DNA from: Acidiluteibacter ferrifornacis | Lineage (GTDB): Bacteria; Bacteroidota; Bacteroidia; Flavobacteriales_E; Vicingaceae | Assembly: GCF_009909615.1 (NCBI RefSeq) | Contig: NZ_WWNE01000012.1 | Coordinates: 62,001-126,000 of the forward strand | Reading direction: 5' to 3' | DNA: 64,000 bases | Shown here: one piece after another, positions 1 to 7,815 of the stretch | Layout of the letters: every line of letters begins with the position of its first letter | How positions within the stretch are numbered: position 1 is the stretch's first letter | The notes under the pieces: model-generated | What the model was told of the DNA's origin: nothing | Seen by the model: only the letters and a program-made list of their open reading frames with translations | The model's database searches: none | Position numbers and translations under genes: made by a program

Positions 1-4
1 GAAC

Positions 5-1432
5 ATGAATACTAAACTTCCTCCGTTAACACCGCTTGTATCTCCTTGGATGGAGGAATTAATAACGGATTTTGACTTGCAGCACCAATTATTTGAAAAG
101 TATGGCTCTCCATTGAACGTCCACCATATTCCTTCCTTTGAGAAGAATATTTCAGCTTTCGAAGCTATTCTTTCCAATTACGGGTTTAAACATAAAATCT
201 TTTATGCTAGGAAAGCGAATAAATGTAAGATATTAGCTTCAGCTGCGGTACAAAACGGAATCGGTGTAGATACAGCAAGTTTTAACGAATTGAAACAGTG
301 TTTGGATAATGGAATATTGCCTTCCAATTTGGTTTCTACAGCAGCTATAAAGACCGAACCATTACTGAAATTAGCTATTCACAATCAAGTACTTTTGATT
401 ATTGACAATGAAGATGAAGCGAATAAGATATTGGAATTATCTAAAGAGCTGAATCAACCTGCAATTATAGGTTTTCGCATAAGCGGATTTTACGTAGGCA
501 ATCACAAGTTAATGAGCCGTTTTGGCTTAGACGTAGATGAAATAGAGTCTTTCATACTTGATTTTTTTAAGAAGAAAGGAGCTCAGCACTTCTTGAACTT
601 TACAGGATTCCATTTTCATTTGGATGGATATTCTCCGAAGGAAAGAGGAACAGCGCTGCATCAGACTATGGATTTGATAATGCGTCTTCGAAGCCACAAT
701 TTTGACCTAAAATTTATAGACATCGGAGGTGGTGTATTGATGAATTACCTCGAAAACCAAAACGAATGGAGGACTTTTCAAGAGGAGTTGAAAATGGCGG
801 TTCTAAATCAACGAGAACCGATTACCTATAATAATAATGGATTAGGGTTTACTCAACGCAATGGAGTAGTGGAAGGACAGTTGTCAACGTATCCATTTTA
901 CAATGAGAGGACCAAAGAAAAATTTTTACCTGAGGTGTTATCTGTACCGAATGAAAACGCTTTGACTGTAGCTAAACGATTAGAAGAGTTGGATATAGAG
1001 TTGCGGTTGGAGCCAGGCAGAAGTCTCTTGGATCAAGTTGGCGTCACGATGGCAAAAGTGGTTCACCGGAAAAAGGATGCAAGAAATAATATATTGGTTG
1101 GTTTAGAGATGAATATGACGCAAATGGCGAGTTCTAGTGCTGATTTTTTGCTGGATCCATTTATTAGTTATGCTGATTCTGAACGAGAAGACAAACCTGT
1201 TGAGGTCTATTTAACAGGAGCCTATTGCTTAGAAAGAGATGTATTGCTACAACGAAAGATTGCTTTGCCGAGTTTACCCTCAGTGGGGGATGTGCTACTT
1301 TTTGTGAATACTGCGGGTTATATGATGCACTTTTTTGAAACGGAAGCTCACCTTTTTGATCTATCACAAAATGTTTACACTCGCAAGTCACAAAACGAAA
1401 TGAAAATAAGTGATTTTATGGCAGATGAATAA
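5..1432 (+). CDS. PLP-dependent decarboxylase, LysA-like (possibly Y4yA-type)
   Basis: Fold-type III (alanine racemase/diaminopimelate decarboxylase-like) PLP enzyme of 475 residues. The motif YARKANK places the PLP-binding lysine at about residue 70. Further family signatures are FHFHLDG (about 205), IDIGGG (about 240, phosphate-binding glycine loop), LEPGRSL (about 335) and the C-terminal TGAYCLERD and NTAGYMMHF region that supplies the partner-subunit active-site residues. It is some 50 residues longer than typical LysA and diverges around residues 260-310, which fits the Y4yA-type branch better than housekeeping LysA; the substrate is therefore not certain. Only four bases precede the ATG, so an upstream start cannot be excluded. 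The next gene is convergent, so no operon partner is visible on this side. Confidence 0.8.
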   Translation: MNTKLPPLTPLVSPWMEELITDFDLQHQLFEKYGSPLNVHHIPSFEKNISAFEAILSNYGFKHKIFYARKANKCKILASAAVQNGIGVDTASFNELKQCLDNGILPSNLVSTAAIKTEPLLKLAIHNQVLLIIDNEDEANKILELSKELNQPAIIGFRISGFYVGNHKLMSRFGLDVDEIESFILDFFKKKGAQHFLNFTGFHFHLDGYSPKERGTALHQTMDLIMRLRSHNFDLKFIDIGGGVLMNYLENQNEWRTFQEELKMAVLNQREPITYNNNGLGFTQRNGVVEGQLSTYPFYNERTKEKFLPEVLSVPNENALTVAKRLEELDIELRLEPGRSLLDQVGVTMAKVVHRKKDARNNILVGLEMNMTQMASSSADFLLDPFISYADSEREDKPVEVYLTGAYCLERDVLLQRKIALPSLPSVGDVLLFVNTAGYMMHFFETEAHLFDLSQNVYTRKSQNEMKISDFMADE

Positions 1433-1580
1433 TAAGAGATAAATTGTCATTCATGCTAATTTTCTCAAAATATTACTTACAGTTGCTCTGTGGTTTGTTT
1501 TCCTGAACTACTTTTAAAACTCTTCATCTATTGCTGTACTTTAACTGGATTTACTTTCTTTTCTAGTTTATTCACTTTCA

Positions 1581-1600
1581 TTGAAATAATTTTATTTCAA
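1581..1600. repeat. AT-rich inverted repeat
   Basis: TTGAAATAA and TTATTTCAA form perfect 9-bp arms separated by two bases, in the 272-bp gap between the convergent decarboxylase and nuclease-like genes. There is no run of T after either arm, so it is not a typical intrinsic terminator. Apart from this dyad and a 13-bp direct repeat copy the gap shows nothing I can name. Confidence 0.4.
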
Positions 1601-1676
1601 ATAGTTGAGTAGAAACTGAGAAAACTCTGATACTTGGGAATTTGTATATTCTTTGATATATAGCTTAATCTATATC

Positions 1677-1689
1677 TAATTCAGTCTTT
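1677..1689 (+). repeat. 13-bp direct repeat, copy 1 (downstream of nuclease-like gene)
   Basis: TAATTCAGTCTTT occurs here, 15 bases beyond the stop codon of the minus-strand PD-(D/E)XK gene, and again at 2227-2239 just upstream of its start. Both copies sit next to a related ATAT-rich stretch. The pair brackets one gene only. Confidence 0.5.
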
Positions 1690-1704
1690 TAGTATATTTC
1701 ACTT

Positions 1705-2211
1705 CTATTCCACCCCTGTAAAAAACTGAACGGCAAAGCCACAGAATTCTTTGATTACTTCCTTGTCGAGTTCAAACTCGTACCTCTTGTATAGATAGTT
1801 TCTAGAAGTAGGAGAGATGCTTTGCCCAGTTTTTAACTCTTCATAAGTCAAACATTTGATGTGCCTTCGCGATACGATAATGAAGAAGGCATTTTCATAA
1901 GGGTAATCTGATTTGATATCCTCAAAGCTAAACTGGCCATTGGCGCGATATTTTACTTCTACCAAATTTACATCACCTGTTTTGGGGTGTTGCATAACAA
2001 AGTCAGGCATAGTTCGTATTTGCTTGGCTACATTGGTGTTTACTCCTTGTAAAAGTTCTATAATTCCTGGAATAGTTTTCTCCATTCCGTAGTGGAATAC
2101 CTTATAGCCCAATTTTGTGAAAAGCTGTTCAATGAGAGTTTCAGCTACACGGCCTTTTAGGGCACGCTGGCTCCACGATTGAGTAGAGTATGAGTTCGCT
2201 TTAGTAGTCAA
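1705..2211 (-). CDS. PD-(D/E)XK nuclease-like protein
   Basis: A 168-residue soluble protein. The segment MPDFVM followed about 12 residues later by LVEVKYR reads as the D...ExK core of the restriction-endonuclease-like fold (D at about 70, E and K at about 85-87), and an upstream helix with RVAETLIEQL matches the conserved N-terminal helix and glutamate of such nucleases. No methyltransferase, antitoxin or recombinase gene adjoins it, so it is not an obvious restriction system. The only possible start in the frame is TTG at 2211; no ATG is available nearby. It lies alone between convergent and divergent neighbours and is bracketed by 13-bp direct repeats. The fold is inferred from motifs only; the specific function is unknown. 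Confidence 0.55.
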   Translation of the reverse strand: MTTKANSYSTQSWSQRALKGRVAETLIEQLFTKLGYKVFHYGMEKTIPGIIELLQGVNTNVAKQIRTMPDFVMQHPKTGDVNLVEVKYRANGQFSFEDIKSDYPYENAFFIIVSRRHIKCLTYEELKTGQSISPTSRNYLYKRYEFELDKEVIKEFCGFAVQFFTGVE

Positions 2212-2226
2212 TTTTCTAGATATAAA

Positions 2227-2239
2227 TAATTCAGTCTTT
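2227..2239 (+). repeat. 13-bp direct repeat, copy 2 (upstream of nuclease-like gene)
   Basis: Second perfect copy of TAATTCAGTCTTT, 15 bases upstream of the TTG start of the PD-(D/E)XK gene. The two copies are 550 bp apart, so the repeated unit plus gene would be a very small cassette. Confidence 0.5.
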
Positions 2240-2345
2240 AAAAATAGTAAAACCCTTCATTTAAACAAATTAAAGCATTAGGAATTGACATGAAAAGTGA
2301 ATACTTGTGAGAATTAATTCCTCATTTTTTTACTTTCTTTACGAT

Positions 2346-3158
2346 ATGAAAAAGATCTTACTGCTGTTTCCCATCTTTTTGCTGCTTATGGCTTGTGGAA
2401 AAAATAATGATGTAAAGTGCGATAACGCTCAATTGACTATTTGCAACACCACAGAAACGGATATGGTGGTCTTTGGTTGGGATTCAGATCAAATGGAGGA
2501 TACCCTCTTCCCCGGAGAATGTACTGTCAAAGATTTTGGAGAAGTGGATATATCCTATGACATGTTTGGGAATGAAACTAATCGACAAACTACTGTTCAC
2601 AGATTTATCACTAAATCAGGAACTTATTTATATGAAATGGAAAATTGCGTTAAGTGGATATTTGCACCTAGTGGGTATGTGGATATCACCCATTGTTTAA
2701 ATGGTGTTTTCGATGCTGACCAAGGAGAATATGATGTGGATTGTGGTGGAGTTTGTCCGCCATGCAAAAATATAAAAGTTCCATGTGAGTCAACCTTAAA
2801 GGAAGATGAAATAGATTGGAATAACGGTGCTGATGATGATTTAACCTATTCATTTCATTATGTCGATGACAGTAAAATGAGAATAAAATTTAGTTTTTAT
2901 TTCGGTCAAGAATTGATTATAAAAATACCAGTGCAGCAGTTACCTAAAACCAATCGAAAATTTATTATCGGGAGCAATTTTAGTAATGCAGAGATGGTAT
3001 ACTACAATCGTTTTGAGTATTTGACTCCTCATGCAGGAGAATTCCTTTATTTTGTATCCACTGGGGAGGGGATAGGTAAATTTGAGTTTTGTGATTTAAA
3101 GTTTACTGGTGCTTTGACAACCAAGATAGGGACGGGTAGTTTAAGTTTTGAAGAATAG
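2346..3158 (+). CDS. Lipoprotein with Cys-rich VDCGGVCPPC motif
   Basis: Predicted outer-membrane lipoprotein of 270 residues. The ATG at 2346 is preferred over an upstream GTG at 2307 because it gives a clean lipoprotein signal peptide (MKKILLLF... lipobox LMAC). In the middle lies VDCGGVCPPC, a cysteine-rich linker widespread in Bacteroidota surface lipoproteins after an acidic 'D.D.GEYD' stretch. The regions on either side are beta-rich and match no enzyme family I recognise. It is monocistronic: divergent from the nuclease-like gene and convergent with the next exported protein. Function unknown. Confidence 0.7.
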   Translation: MKKILLLFPIFLLLMACGKNNDVKCDNAQLTICNTTETDMVVFGWDSDQMEDTLFPGECTVKDFGEVDISYDMFGNETNRQTTVHRFITKSGTYLYEMENCVKWIFAPSGYVDITHCLNGVFDADQGEYDVDCGGVCPPCKNIKVPCESTLKEDEIDWNNGADDDLTYSFHYVDDSKMRIKFSFYFGQELIIKIPVQQLPKTNRKFIIGSNFSNAEMVYYNRFEYLTPHAGEFLYFVSTGEGIGKFEFCDLKFTGALTTKIGTGSLSFEE

Positions 3159-3209
3159 ATCATTAATTCTTTAATTAACGATATTAGGTATACCTGAATT
3201 TTGTTTTTT

Positions 3210-3243
3210 AATCCTAAAGCCCAAATAGAAGGGCTTTAGGATT
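3210..3243. terminator. Hairpin between convergent genes, no U-tract
   Basis: Perfect 13-bp stem (AATCCTAAAGCCC with its complement) and an 8-base loop, between the stops at 3158 (+) and 3260 (-). Neither side is followed by a T run on its own strand, so it may act as a bidirectional Rho-assisted stop or as an RNA 3'-end protector rather than a classical intrinsic terminator. Confidence 0.55.
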
Positions 3244-3259
3244 AGATATAGCCTTTCCA

Positions 3260-4330
3260 TTACAGTTTGATGGGTAACTCTGTCTTTAAACCGATAAAGG
3301 GCTCACTGTTACCGATCCACTTCATAAATACACCCAGATTCACTTTATCCTTATTGTCTTTTTTGGCATTAAAGAATAAGCCTAGGCCATAACTGTATAA
3401 AGGGTCTTTTAATTCAGAAATTTGTACATCACCAAAAAGATCTAAAACTACAATGTCGCCTACTCCGATTAAAATTTCTGAAGAAACGGTATGTTGGATG
3501 AATTCTTTATAATTCCCTCTAAAAGCCTTAGTCGATTTAGATACTTCTCTATTTGTTGAACTATCAGGTATGGTAATGTAGTCTTTAACATCAACTTGCT
3601 CAAATTTATTGATATTATTCCCCCTTTCATAAGTGTAAAAAAGGTTGAAATAGAAAAAGTCGGGTCTTCCCTTAAAATTATAGGTTTCCTTGTTCCATTT
3701 GGCGTAAAAATTATAGCCAAGGCCTCCTTTCCAGCTAGAAAAATTCTCCTTGAATATTTGATCATTAAAGGCTTTGCTTACGTCCACAATTTTATATTGC
3801 GCATTATTGTAATCGAAGCCTGCTGTAAAGTAGTTTAAACGTGTAAAAGTGATACCCTTTTCTGATTTATTCACAGTAAAATAGTCGTCTTTTTTAAATA
3901 GAAAATTTAAATCAAGACCCAACTTTACAATGAGCATATCACTATTCCCAAAATCAAAAATGTTGGTGCTTTCACCCACCTCCAGTTTTCCTTTAAGAAT
4001 TAGTTTTTGGTTGTCACCTTCTCGGATGGTTTTTTCACTTTTGTTTTCTTTAAAAGGACTGAAGGTAAAGTCTACTTTAACCGTTGTTTTGTCCTTATCA
4101 AAGCTAGTTGAGATTTCTGAGTTTAATGAATTGGCATTTTGCCCGATGAGTGTGTAAAAAATAGGTTTGATAGAATCTTTTAAATCACTTTTAGTAATTG
4201 GAACTTTTACTTGTGTCAGTTCTTTGTTTCCTCTGGCTTCAAATTCAGAATAGTTTATTTTTTGATTTTGCGCGGTGGAAATGGTAATACTTAAAATAAA
4301 TAGGAGGGCGAAGAAGAATAAATTTTTCAT
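3260..4330 (-). CDS. Exported beta-rich protein, likely outer-membrane associated
   Basis: A 356-residue protein with a clear Sec signal peptide (MKNLFFFALLFILSITISTA-Q). The mature part has alternating hydrophobic/polar strands with aromatic girdle-like residues (for example LNFLFKKDDYF, FYFNLFYTYERG, VNLGVFMKWIG) and ends in TELPIKL, as expected for a small outer-membrane beta-barrel. No domain name can be assigned. It is transcribed alone, with about 240 bp of non-coding DNA upstream before the rnk-like gene terminator. Confidence 0.65.
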   Translation of the reverse strand: MKNLFFFALLFILSITISTAQNQKINYSEFEARGNKELTQVKVPITKSDLKDSIKPIFYTLIGQNANSLNSEISTSFDKDKTTVKVDFTFSPFKENKSEKTIREGDNQKLILKGKLEVGESTNIFDFGNSDMLIVKLGLDLNFLFKKDDYFTVNKSEKGITFTRLNYFTAGFDYNNAQYKIVDVSKAFNDQIFKENFSSWKGGLGYNFYAKWNKETYNFKGRPDFFYFNLFYTYERGNNINKFEQVDVKDYITIPDSSTNREVSKSTKAFRGNYKEFIQHTVSSEILIGVGDIVVLDLFGDVQISELKDPLYSYGLGLFFNAKKDNKDKVNLGVFMKWIGNSEPFIGLKTELPIKL

Positions 4331-4500
4331 GATTTCTTGGGTTTAGTTTAGATATCAAAGTAAACCCATTCATCCTCATAATGAAATACCTATAAATCGG
4401 TATTTTTTTATTGATTTTCTGGTGGTTTTATACACTGCAATTGAAGATTCCAATTTTTAACCTTTTTTCGATAGCTGTGGAAAACGACAACTTAATAATC

Positions 4501-4533
4501 AAAAAAAAGAAAGGCTGTCCGCGAAGACAGCCT
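4501..4533 (-). terminator. Intrinsic terminator of the gdh-pnt-rnk operon
   Basis: On the minus strand AGGCTGTC and GACAGCCT form an 8-bp stem (4512-4533) with a 6-base loop, followed by a U-rich tract (the A-rich run at 4501-4511 on the plus strand). It lies 34 bp downstream of the stop of the rnk-like gene and closes the six-gene operon. Confidence 0.85.
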
Positions 4534-4567
4534 CTCACCCGTTTAAACAGAGCGTCCGCCGACACCT

Positions 4568-4975
4568 CTATCCATGAGGAAACACCTCAATATCATTGTC
4601 TACTTTCTCTATATTGATGATTTCATCGCCTTGGGGGAAATGCCAACTGACATCACTGCCTTCAGCATAACCGATTAAAGCTGTTCCCATTGGAGAGAGC
4701 ACTGATAGTTTCCCTTTTTGAATGTCTGCACGCTGAGGCAGCACCATTTCTAATCCCGCTTTCCTTCCAAATGGGGTGGTGATGGTTACAACACTTCCTA
4801 TACGTACCACTTTACGAGGAAATTCGTTTTCTGCGATGACAGTTGCCACCTTTAATTCTTCGTACAATTTTTTTCTACATTTTGCTGCGATAGGGTCTAC
4901 TGCTTCTGAATTTCGAATCAAATCAATTAGTGTCTTTTTGTCCTTTTCTGTGACAATCAATTTCGTAACTTCCAT
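4568..4975 (-). CDS. Rnk/GreA-GreB-family transcription factor-like protein
   Basis: A 135-residue protein matching the GreA/GreB C-terminal FKBP-like domain; the conserved block LSVLSPMGTALIGYAEG near residues 90-108 is characteristic. The N-terminal helical part is short (about 45 residues) and lacks the long coiled coil of true GreA, so the length and layout match Rnk (regulator of nucleoside diphosphate kinase), an RNA-polymerase-binding relative. It is the last gene of the transhydrogenase operon, two bases after pntB, and is followed by the operon terminator. A role in RNA polymerase secondary-channel binding is known for the family; the particular role here is inference. Confidence 0.8.
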   Translation of the reverse strand: MEVTKLIVTEKDKKTLIDLIRNSEAVDPIAAKCRKKLYEELKVATVIAENEFPRKVVRIGSVVTITTPFGRKAGLEMVLPQRADIQKGKLSVLSPMGTALIGYAEGSDVSWHFPQGDEIINIEKVDNDIEVFPHG

Positions 4976-4977
4976 AA

Positions 4978-6369
4978 CTATATCATTTTCACTTCTTCAA
5001 TAATTTGATGTAAACTGTATTTGGCATCTCCGAATAATAATTTACAGTTGGCTCTTTCAAACAAGGGGTTGCTAGCTCCAGAATAGCCGGCTGACATTCC
5101 TCTTTTCATTACAATGACTTGCTTGGCCTGATAGGCTTTTATAATCGGCATACCATAAACTACGCTTTCTGAATCTGTTTCTGCTGCTGGGTTGACAACA
5201 TCATTAGCTCCGATTATTATTGCAGCGTCAAACTGCCCCATATTGTGGTTCACTTCATCCATTTCTACAATGTCACTGTAATCGATATTGGCCTCCGCCA
5301 ACAATACATTCATATGCCCTGGCATTCGACCTGCAACGGGATGAATGATGTATTTCACTTGAGCACCTAGTCCTTGCAATCTTTTTTGTAATTCAAAGCA
5401 TTCCTTCTGTGCTTGAGAAACAGCCATTCCAAATCCCGGTATAATGGCTACATTTTTCGAAAAGGCAAGAATAGAAGCTGTTTCCGCTGTAGATATGGTT
5501 TGTATTTCTTGCAATGCTTCTCCTGTGTTACCTTTTTTAGTCACTACAGCGGTTTGTCCCAGTAGTACCTTTTTTAAAGATCGGTTCATGGCTTTACACA
5601 TTTGTATAGTCAATAATACTCCTGTAGACCCTACTAAAATACCGCCCAATAACATAATAGTGCTTTCAAATAACATACCTGAGATAGCAGTGGCAATTCC
5701 GGTTACGGCATTCAATACGGAAATCAATACAGGCATATCCGCTCCACCGACCGGTAATGCAAATAATACTCCGTAAACTAAACTGATAGCACCAATGATC
5801 AGGGATAAAGTTTGGAAACTTAATGCGACATTAGGTTGAAAAAAGTGCCAAATGGACAAACTAATTACAAGAAACCAACAGCCAAAAGTCAAAGCTTTCG
5901 ATCGGAAACTGGTTTTCATTTTACCTGCTAGTTTATAGAAGGCAATTATACTTCCTGAAAAGGAGGCTCCACCTAAGAATACTCCTAGTAATAACACGAT
6001 TTTTATCGTGGATTGCTCGATAGCCATGTCGGAAATAAACGATTCATTGATTCCAATGATTAAGGCACATAAACCTCCCAATGCATTAAATAATGAAATG
6101 AGTTCGGGCATACGCGTCATTTCATAGCTCTGAGATAACCCTTTACCGATAATCGTTCCAACTAGTAATAAGGCTACTAGTAAATAAACGTTGTTCAGTT
6201 GATGGTGTTGAACAACCATTAAGATGGCAGTGGCGGCAATAGCAAGGATCATGGCAACAGCCGATAGAAGGTTACCATTTCGAGCGGAAGATGGTGCTGC
6301 CATCAGTTTAATACCGCCAATAAACCCAATTGCAGATAGGAGGTAGACAAGATTGATGATTCCGACCAT
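4978..6369 (-). CDS. pntB: NAD(P) transhydrogenase subunit beta
   Basis: The 463-residue beta subunit of the proton-translocating transhydrogenase, which couples hydride transfer between NADH and NADP+ to proton re-entry. The N-terminal 260 residues hold about eight or nine membrane helices; the C-terminal domain III (from about 285) carries the NADP(H)-binding signatures IIPGFGMAVSQAQ, GRMPGHMNVLLAEA and GANDVVNPAA and the late VYGMPI and MKRGMSAGYSG motifs. Start and stop are tightly spaced with pntA2 upstream and the rnk-like gene downstream, so the complete enzyme is encoded as three polypeptides in a single operon behind glutamate dehydrogenase. Confidence 0.96.
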   Translation of the reverse strand: MVGIINLVYLLSAIGFIGGIKLMAAPSSARNGNLLSAVAMILAIAATAILMVVQHHQLNNVYLLVALLLVGTIIGKGLSQSYEMTRMPELISLFNALGGLCALIIGINESFISDMAIEQSTIKIVLLLGVFLGGASFSGSIIAFYKLAGKMKTSFRSKALTFGCWFLVISLSIWHFFQPNVALSFQTLSLIIGAISLVYGVLFALPVGGADMPVLISVLNAVTGIATAISGMLFESTIMLLGGILVGSTGVLLTIQMCKAMNRSLKKVLLGQTAVVTKKGNTGEALQEIQTISTAETASILAFSKNVAIIPGFGMAVSQAQKECFELQKRLQGLGAQVKYIIHPVAGRMPGHMNVLLAEANIDYSDIVEMDEVNHNMGQFDAAIIIGANDVVNPAAETDSESVVYGMPIIKAYQAKQVIVMKRGMSAGYSGASNPLFERANCKLLFGDAKYSLHQIIEEVKMI

Positions 6370-6371
6370 AA

Positions 6372-6677
6372 TTATTTTTTCTTTTTAATAAACATGGATA
6401 GCATTCTATTGGTGACAAAGAATCCCCCTGAAACGTTGATAGTGCCAATAAGTACCGCTAAAGAAGCAACAATAAGAGTAGAAACTTCTGTTAAAGGAGT
6501 GGATAATAATTGTATTGCTCCTCCAATTAAAATAATACCGCTTATAGCGTTAGCGCCTGACATTAAGGGGGTATGAAGGACTGAAGGTACATTTTTTATG
6601 ACTTCCAAGCCGATTAAAATACTCAATACAATGACATACCACCCATCTATGGGTGACAAATAAAATGAATCTAACAT
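6372..6677 (-). CDS. pntA2: NAD(P) transhydrogenase subunit alpha part 2 (membrane)
   Basis: A 101-residue membrane subunit with three or four hydrophobic segments; IGLEVIKNVPSVLHTPLMS and NAISGIILIGG are the conserved core of the PntA C-terminal transmembrane region. In E. coli this piece is fused to the soluble alpha domain; here it is split off as in Rhodospirillum. It lies two bases upstream of pntB and nine bases downstream of pntA. Together with the membrane part of PntB it forms the proton channel. Confidence 0.95.
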   Translation of the reverse strand: MLDSFYLSPIDGWYVIVLSILIGLEVIKNVPSVLHTPLMSGANAISGIILIGGAIQLLSTPLTEVSTLIVASLAVLIGTINVSGGFFVTNRMLSMFIKKKK

Positions 6678-6686
6678 GTGTTTATT

Positions 6687-7805
6687 TTAGTGGTTGTTTA
6701 TCTCCGAAATGATCCGTTCATTAATGACTTTACCATCTTCAACGACCTTTGTCGCTAATAGTATATCATCAGTTTCATTGGCTTCTGTTTTCTTTAAATA
6801 ATGTAGCAGAAAGGAGGTGAAGTTATTTGAAACTAATGTAGAGGAAGCATTTGAGCATTTACTGATCAAAGATACCGGGCCTGCTATTGTTACACCATTT
6901 ACGGCAATGGTTTCATTCTTTTTGGTTAATTCACAGTTTCCTCCATTTTCAGCTGCTAAATCGATGATGATAGAGCCTGGTTTCATGGTGTAAACTGTTT
7001 TTTCATGGATTAACCGCGGTGAAGGTTTTCCAGGAATTTTTGCGGTGGTGATAATCACATCAGCTATTTTTGATTCTTCGGCCAATCTCTCGGCTACTAA
7101 ATCCATATAGTCTTTGGTTTGCTCTACTGCATAGCCACCTGCTTTATCACTTTCTAACGATCCTTCAACTTCTATGAAAGTGGCGCCTAAACTTTCTACT
7201 TCTGTTTTAGTATTTTTTCGAATATCAAAAGCTTTCACTTGAGCGCCTAATCTTTTGGCAGTGGCTATGGCTTGCAAACCTGCTACACCAGCACCTAGGA
7301 TTAAGAATTTAGCGGGCCGCAATGTGCCACCTGCACTAGTGACCATAGGCACAACCAATGGAGACATCTCAGCAGCCATTAAAACAGCTTGATAGCCGGA
7401 AATAGAGGCTACAGAAGAAATGATATCCATTGATTGTGCTATTGTCGTTCGAGGAATCAAGTCTAGACTGTATACCTCTGTTTTTTTGTTGATATAAGGA
7501 GTGATAATGGAATGGTCGTTGATCACATTATAATATCCAATAAAGACTTTATTATTGTTCAATTTCTCATTCTCCAAAGCGCTGCCATAACTTAAGATAA
7601 TATCTGAGTACTGGATGATATCGACCTTAGAGGGCACGATAGTCGCTCCTGCATCTTCGTATGCTTCATTCGTAAAGCCTGCAAACAACCCCGCATCTTT
7701 TTCGATACAGATGTTAAAATGCTCTTTTAGCTGTTCTACGCTTTTGGGAGTCAAGGCAACAATTTTATCACCTTGACTCTCATTAATTACTCCTAATTGT
7801 TTCAT
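6687..7805 (-). CDS. pntA: NAD(P) transhydrogenase subunit alpha part 1 (NAD-binding)
   Basis: Soluble domain I of the transhydrogenase, 372 residues, of the alanine dehydrogenase/PNT fold. The N-terminal half has the KDAGLFAGF and AGATIV features of the family; the Rossmann motif FLILGAGVAGLQAIATA is at about residue 168, followed by the KIPGKPSPRLI mobile-loop region and the IIDLAAENGGNCE motif near 285. It binds NAD(H) on the cytoplasmic side and docks to PntB. The ATG at 7805 lies ten bases after the glutamate dehydrogenase stop, supporting co-transcription. Confidence 0.95.
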   Translation of the reverse strand: MKQLGVINESQGDKIVALTPKSVEQLKEHFNICIEKDAGLFAGFTNEAYEDAGATIVPSKVDIIQYSDIILSYGSALENEKLNNNKVFIGYYNVINDHSIITPYINKKTEVYSLDLIPRTTIAQSMDIISSVASISGYQAVLMAAEMSPLVVPMVTSAGGTLRPAKFLILGAGVAGLQAIATAKRLGAQVKAFDIRKNTKTEVESLGATFIEVEGSLESDKAGGYAVEQTKDYMDLVAERLAEESKIADVIITTAKIPGKPSPRLIHEKTVYTMKPGSIIIDLAAENGGNCELTKKNETIAVNGVTIAGPVSLISKCSNASSTLVSNNFTSFLLHYLKKTEANETDDILLATKVVEDGKVINERIISEINNH

Positions 7806-7815
7806 ATCATTACGA

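Noticed and set aside
1433..1704. Possible small gene between the decarboxylase and nuclease-like genes
   Set aside because: Very AT-rich with stops in all frames; only a palindrome and the direct repeat are visible.
2307..2345. GTG start 13 codons upstream of the lipoprotein
   Set aside because: It would place a hydrophobic stretch before a perfect lipoprotein signal; ATG 2346 is better.
4411..4617. A 68-codon plus-strand frame between the exported protein and the rnk-like gene
   Set aside because: It runs through the minus-strand terminator hairpin and the antisense end of the rnk-like gene; low-complexity Lys run and no family resemblance.
4568..4975. Calling this gene greA
   Set aside because: It lacks the N-terminal coiled coil; length and core fit the Rnk branch better.
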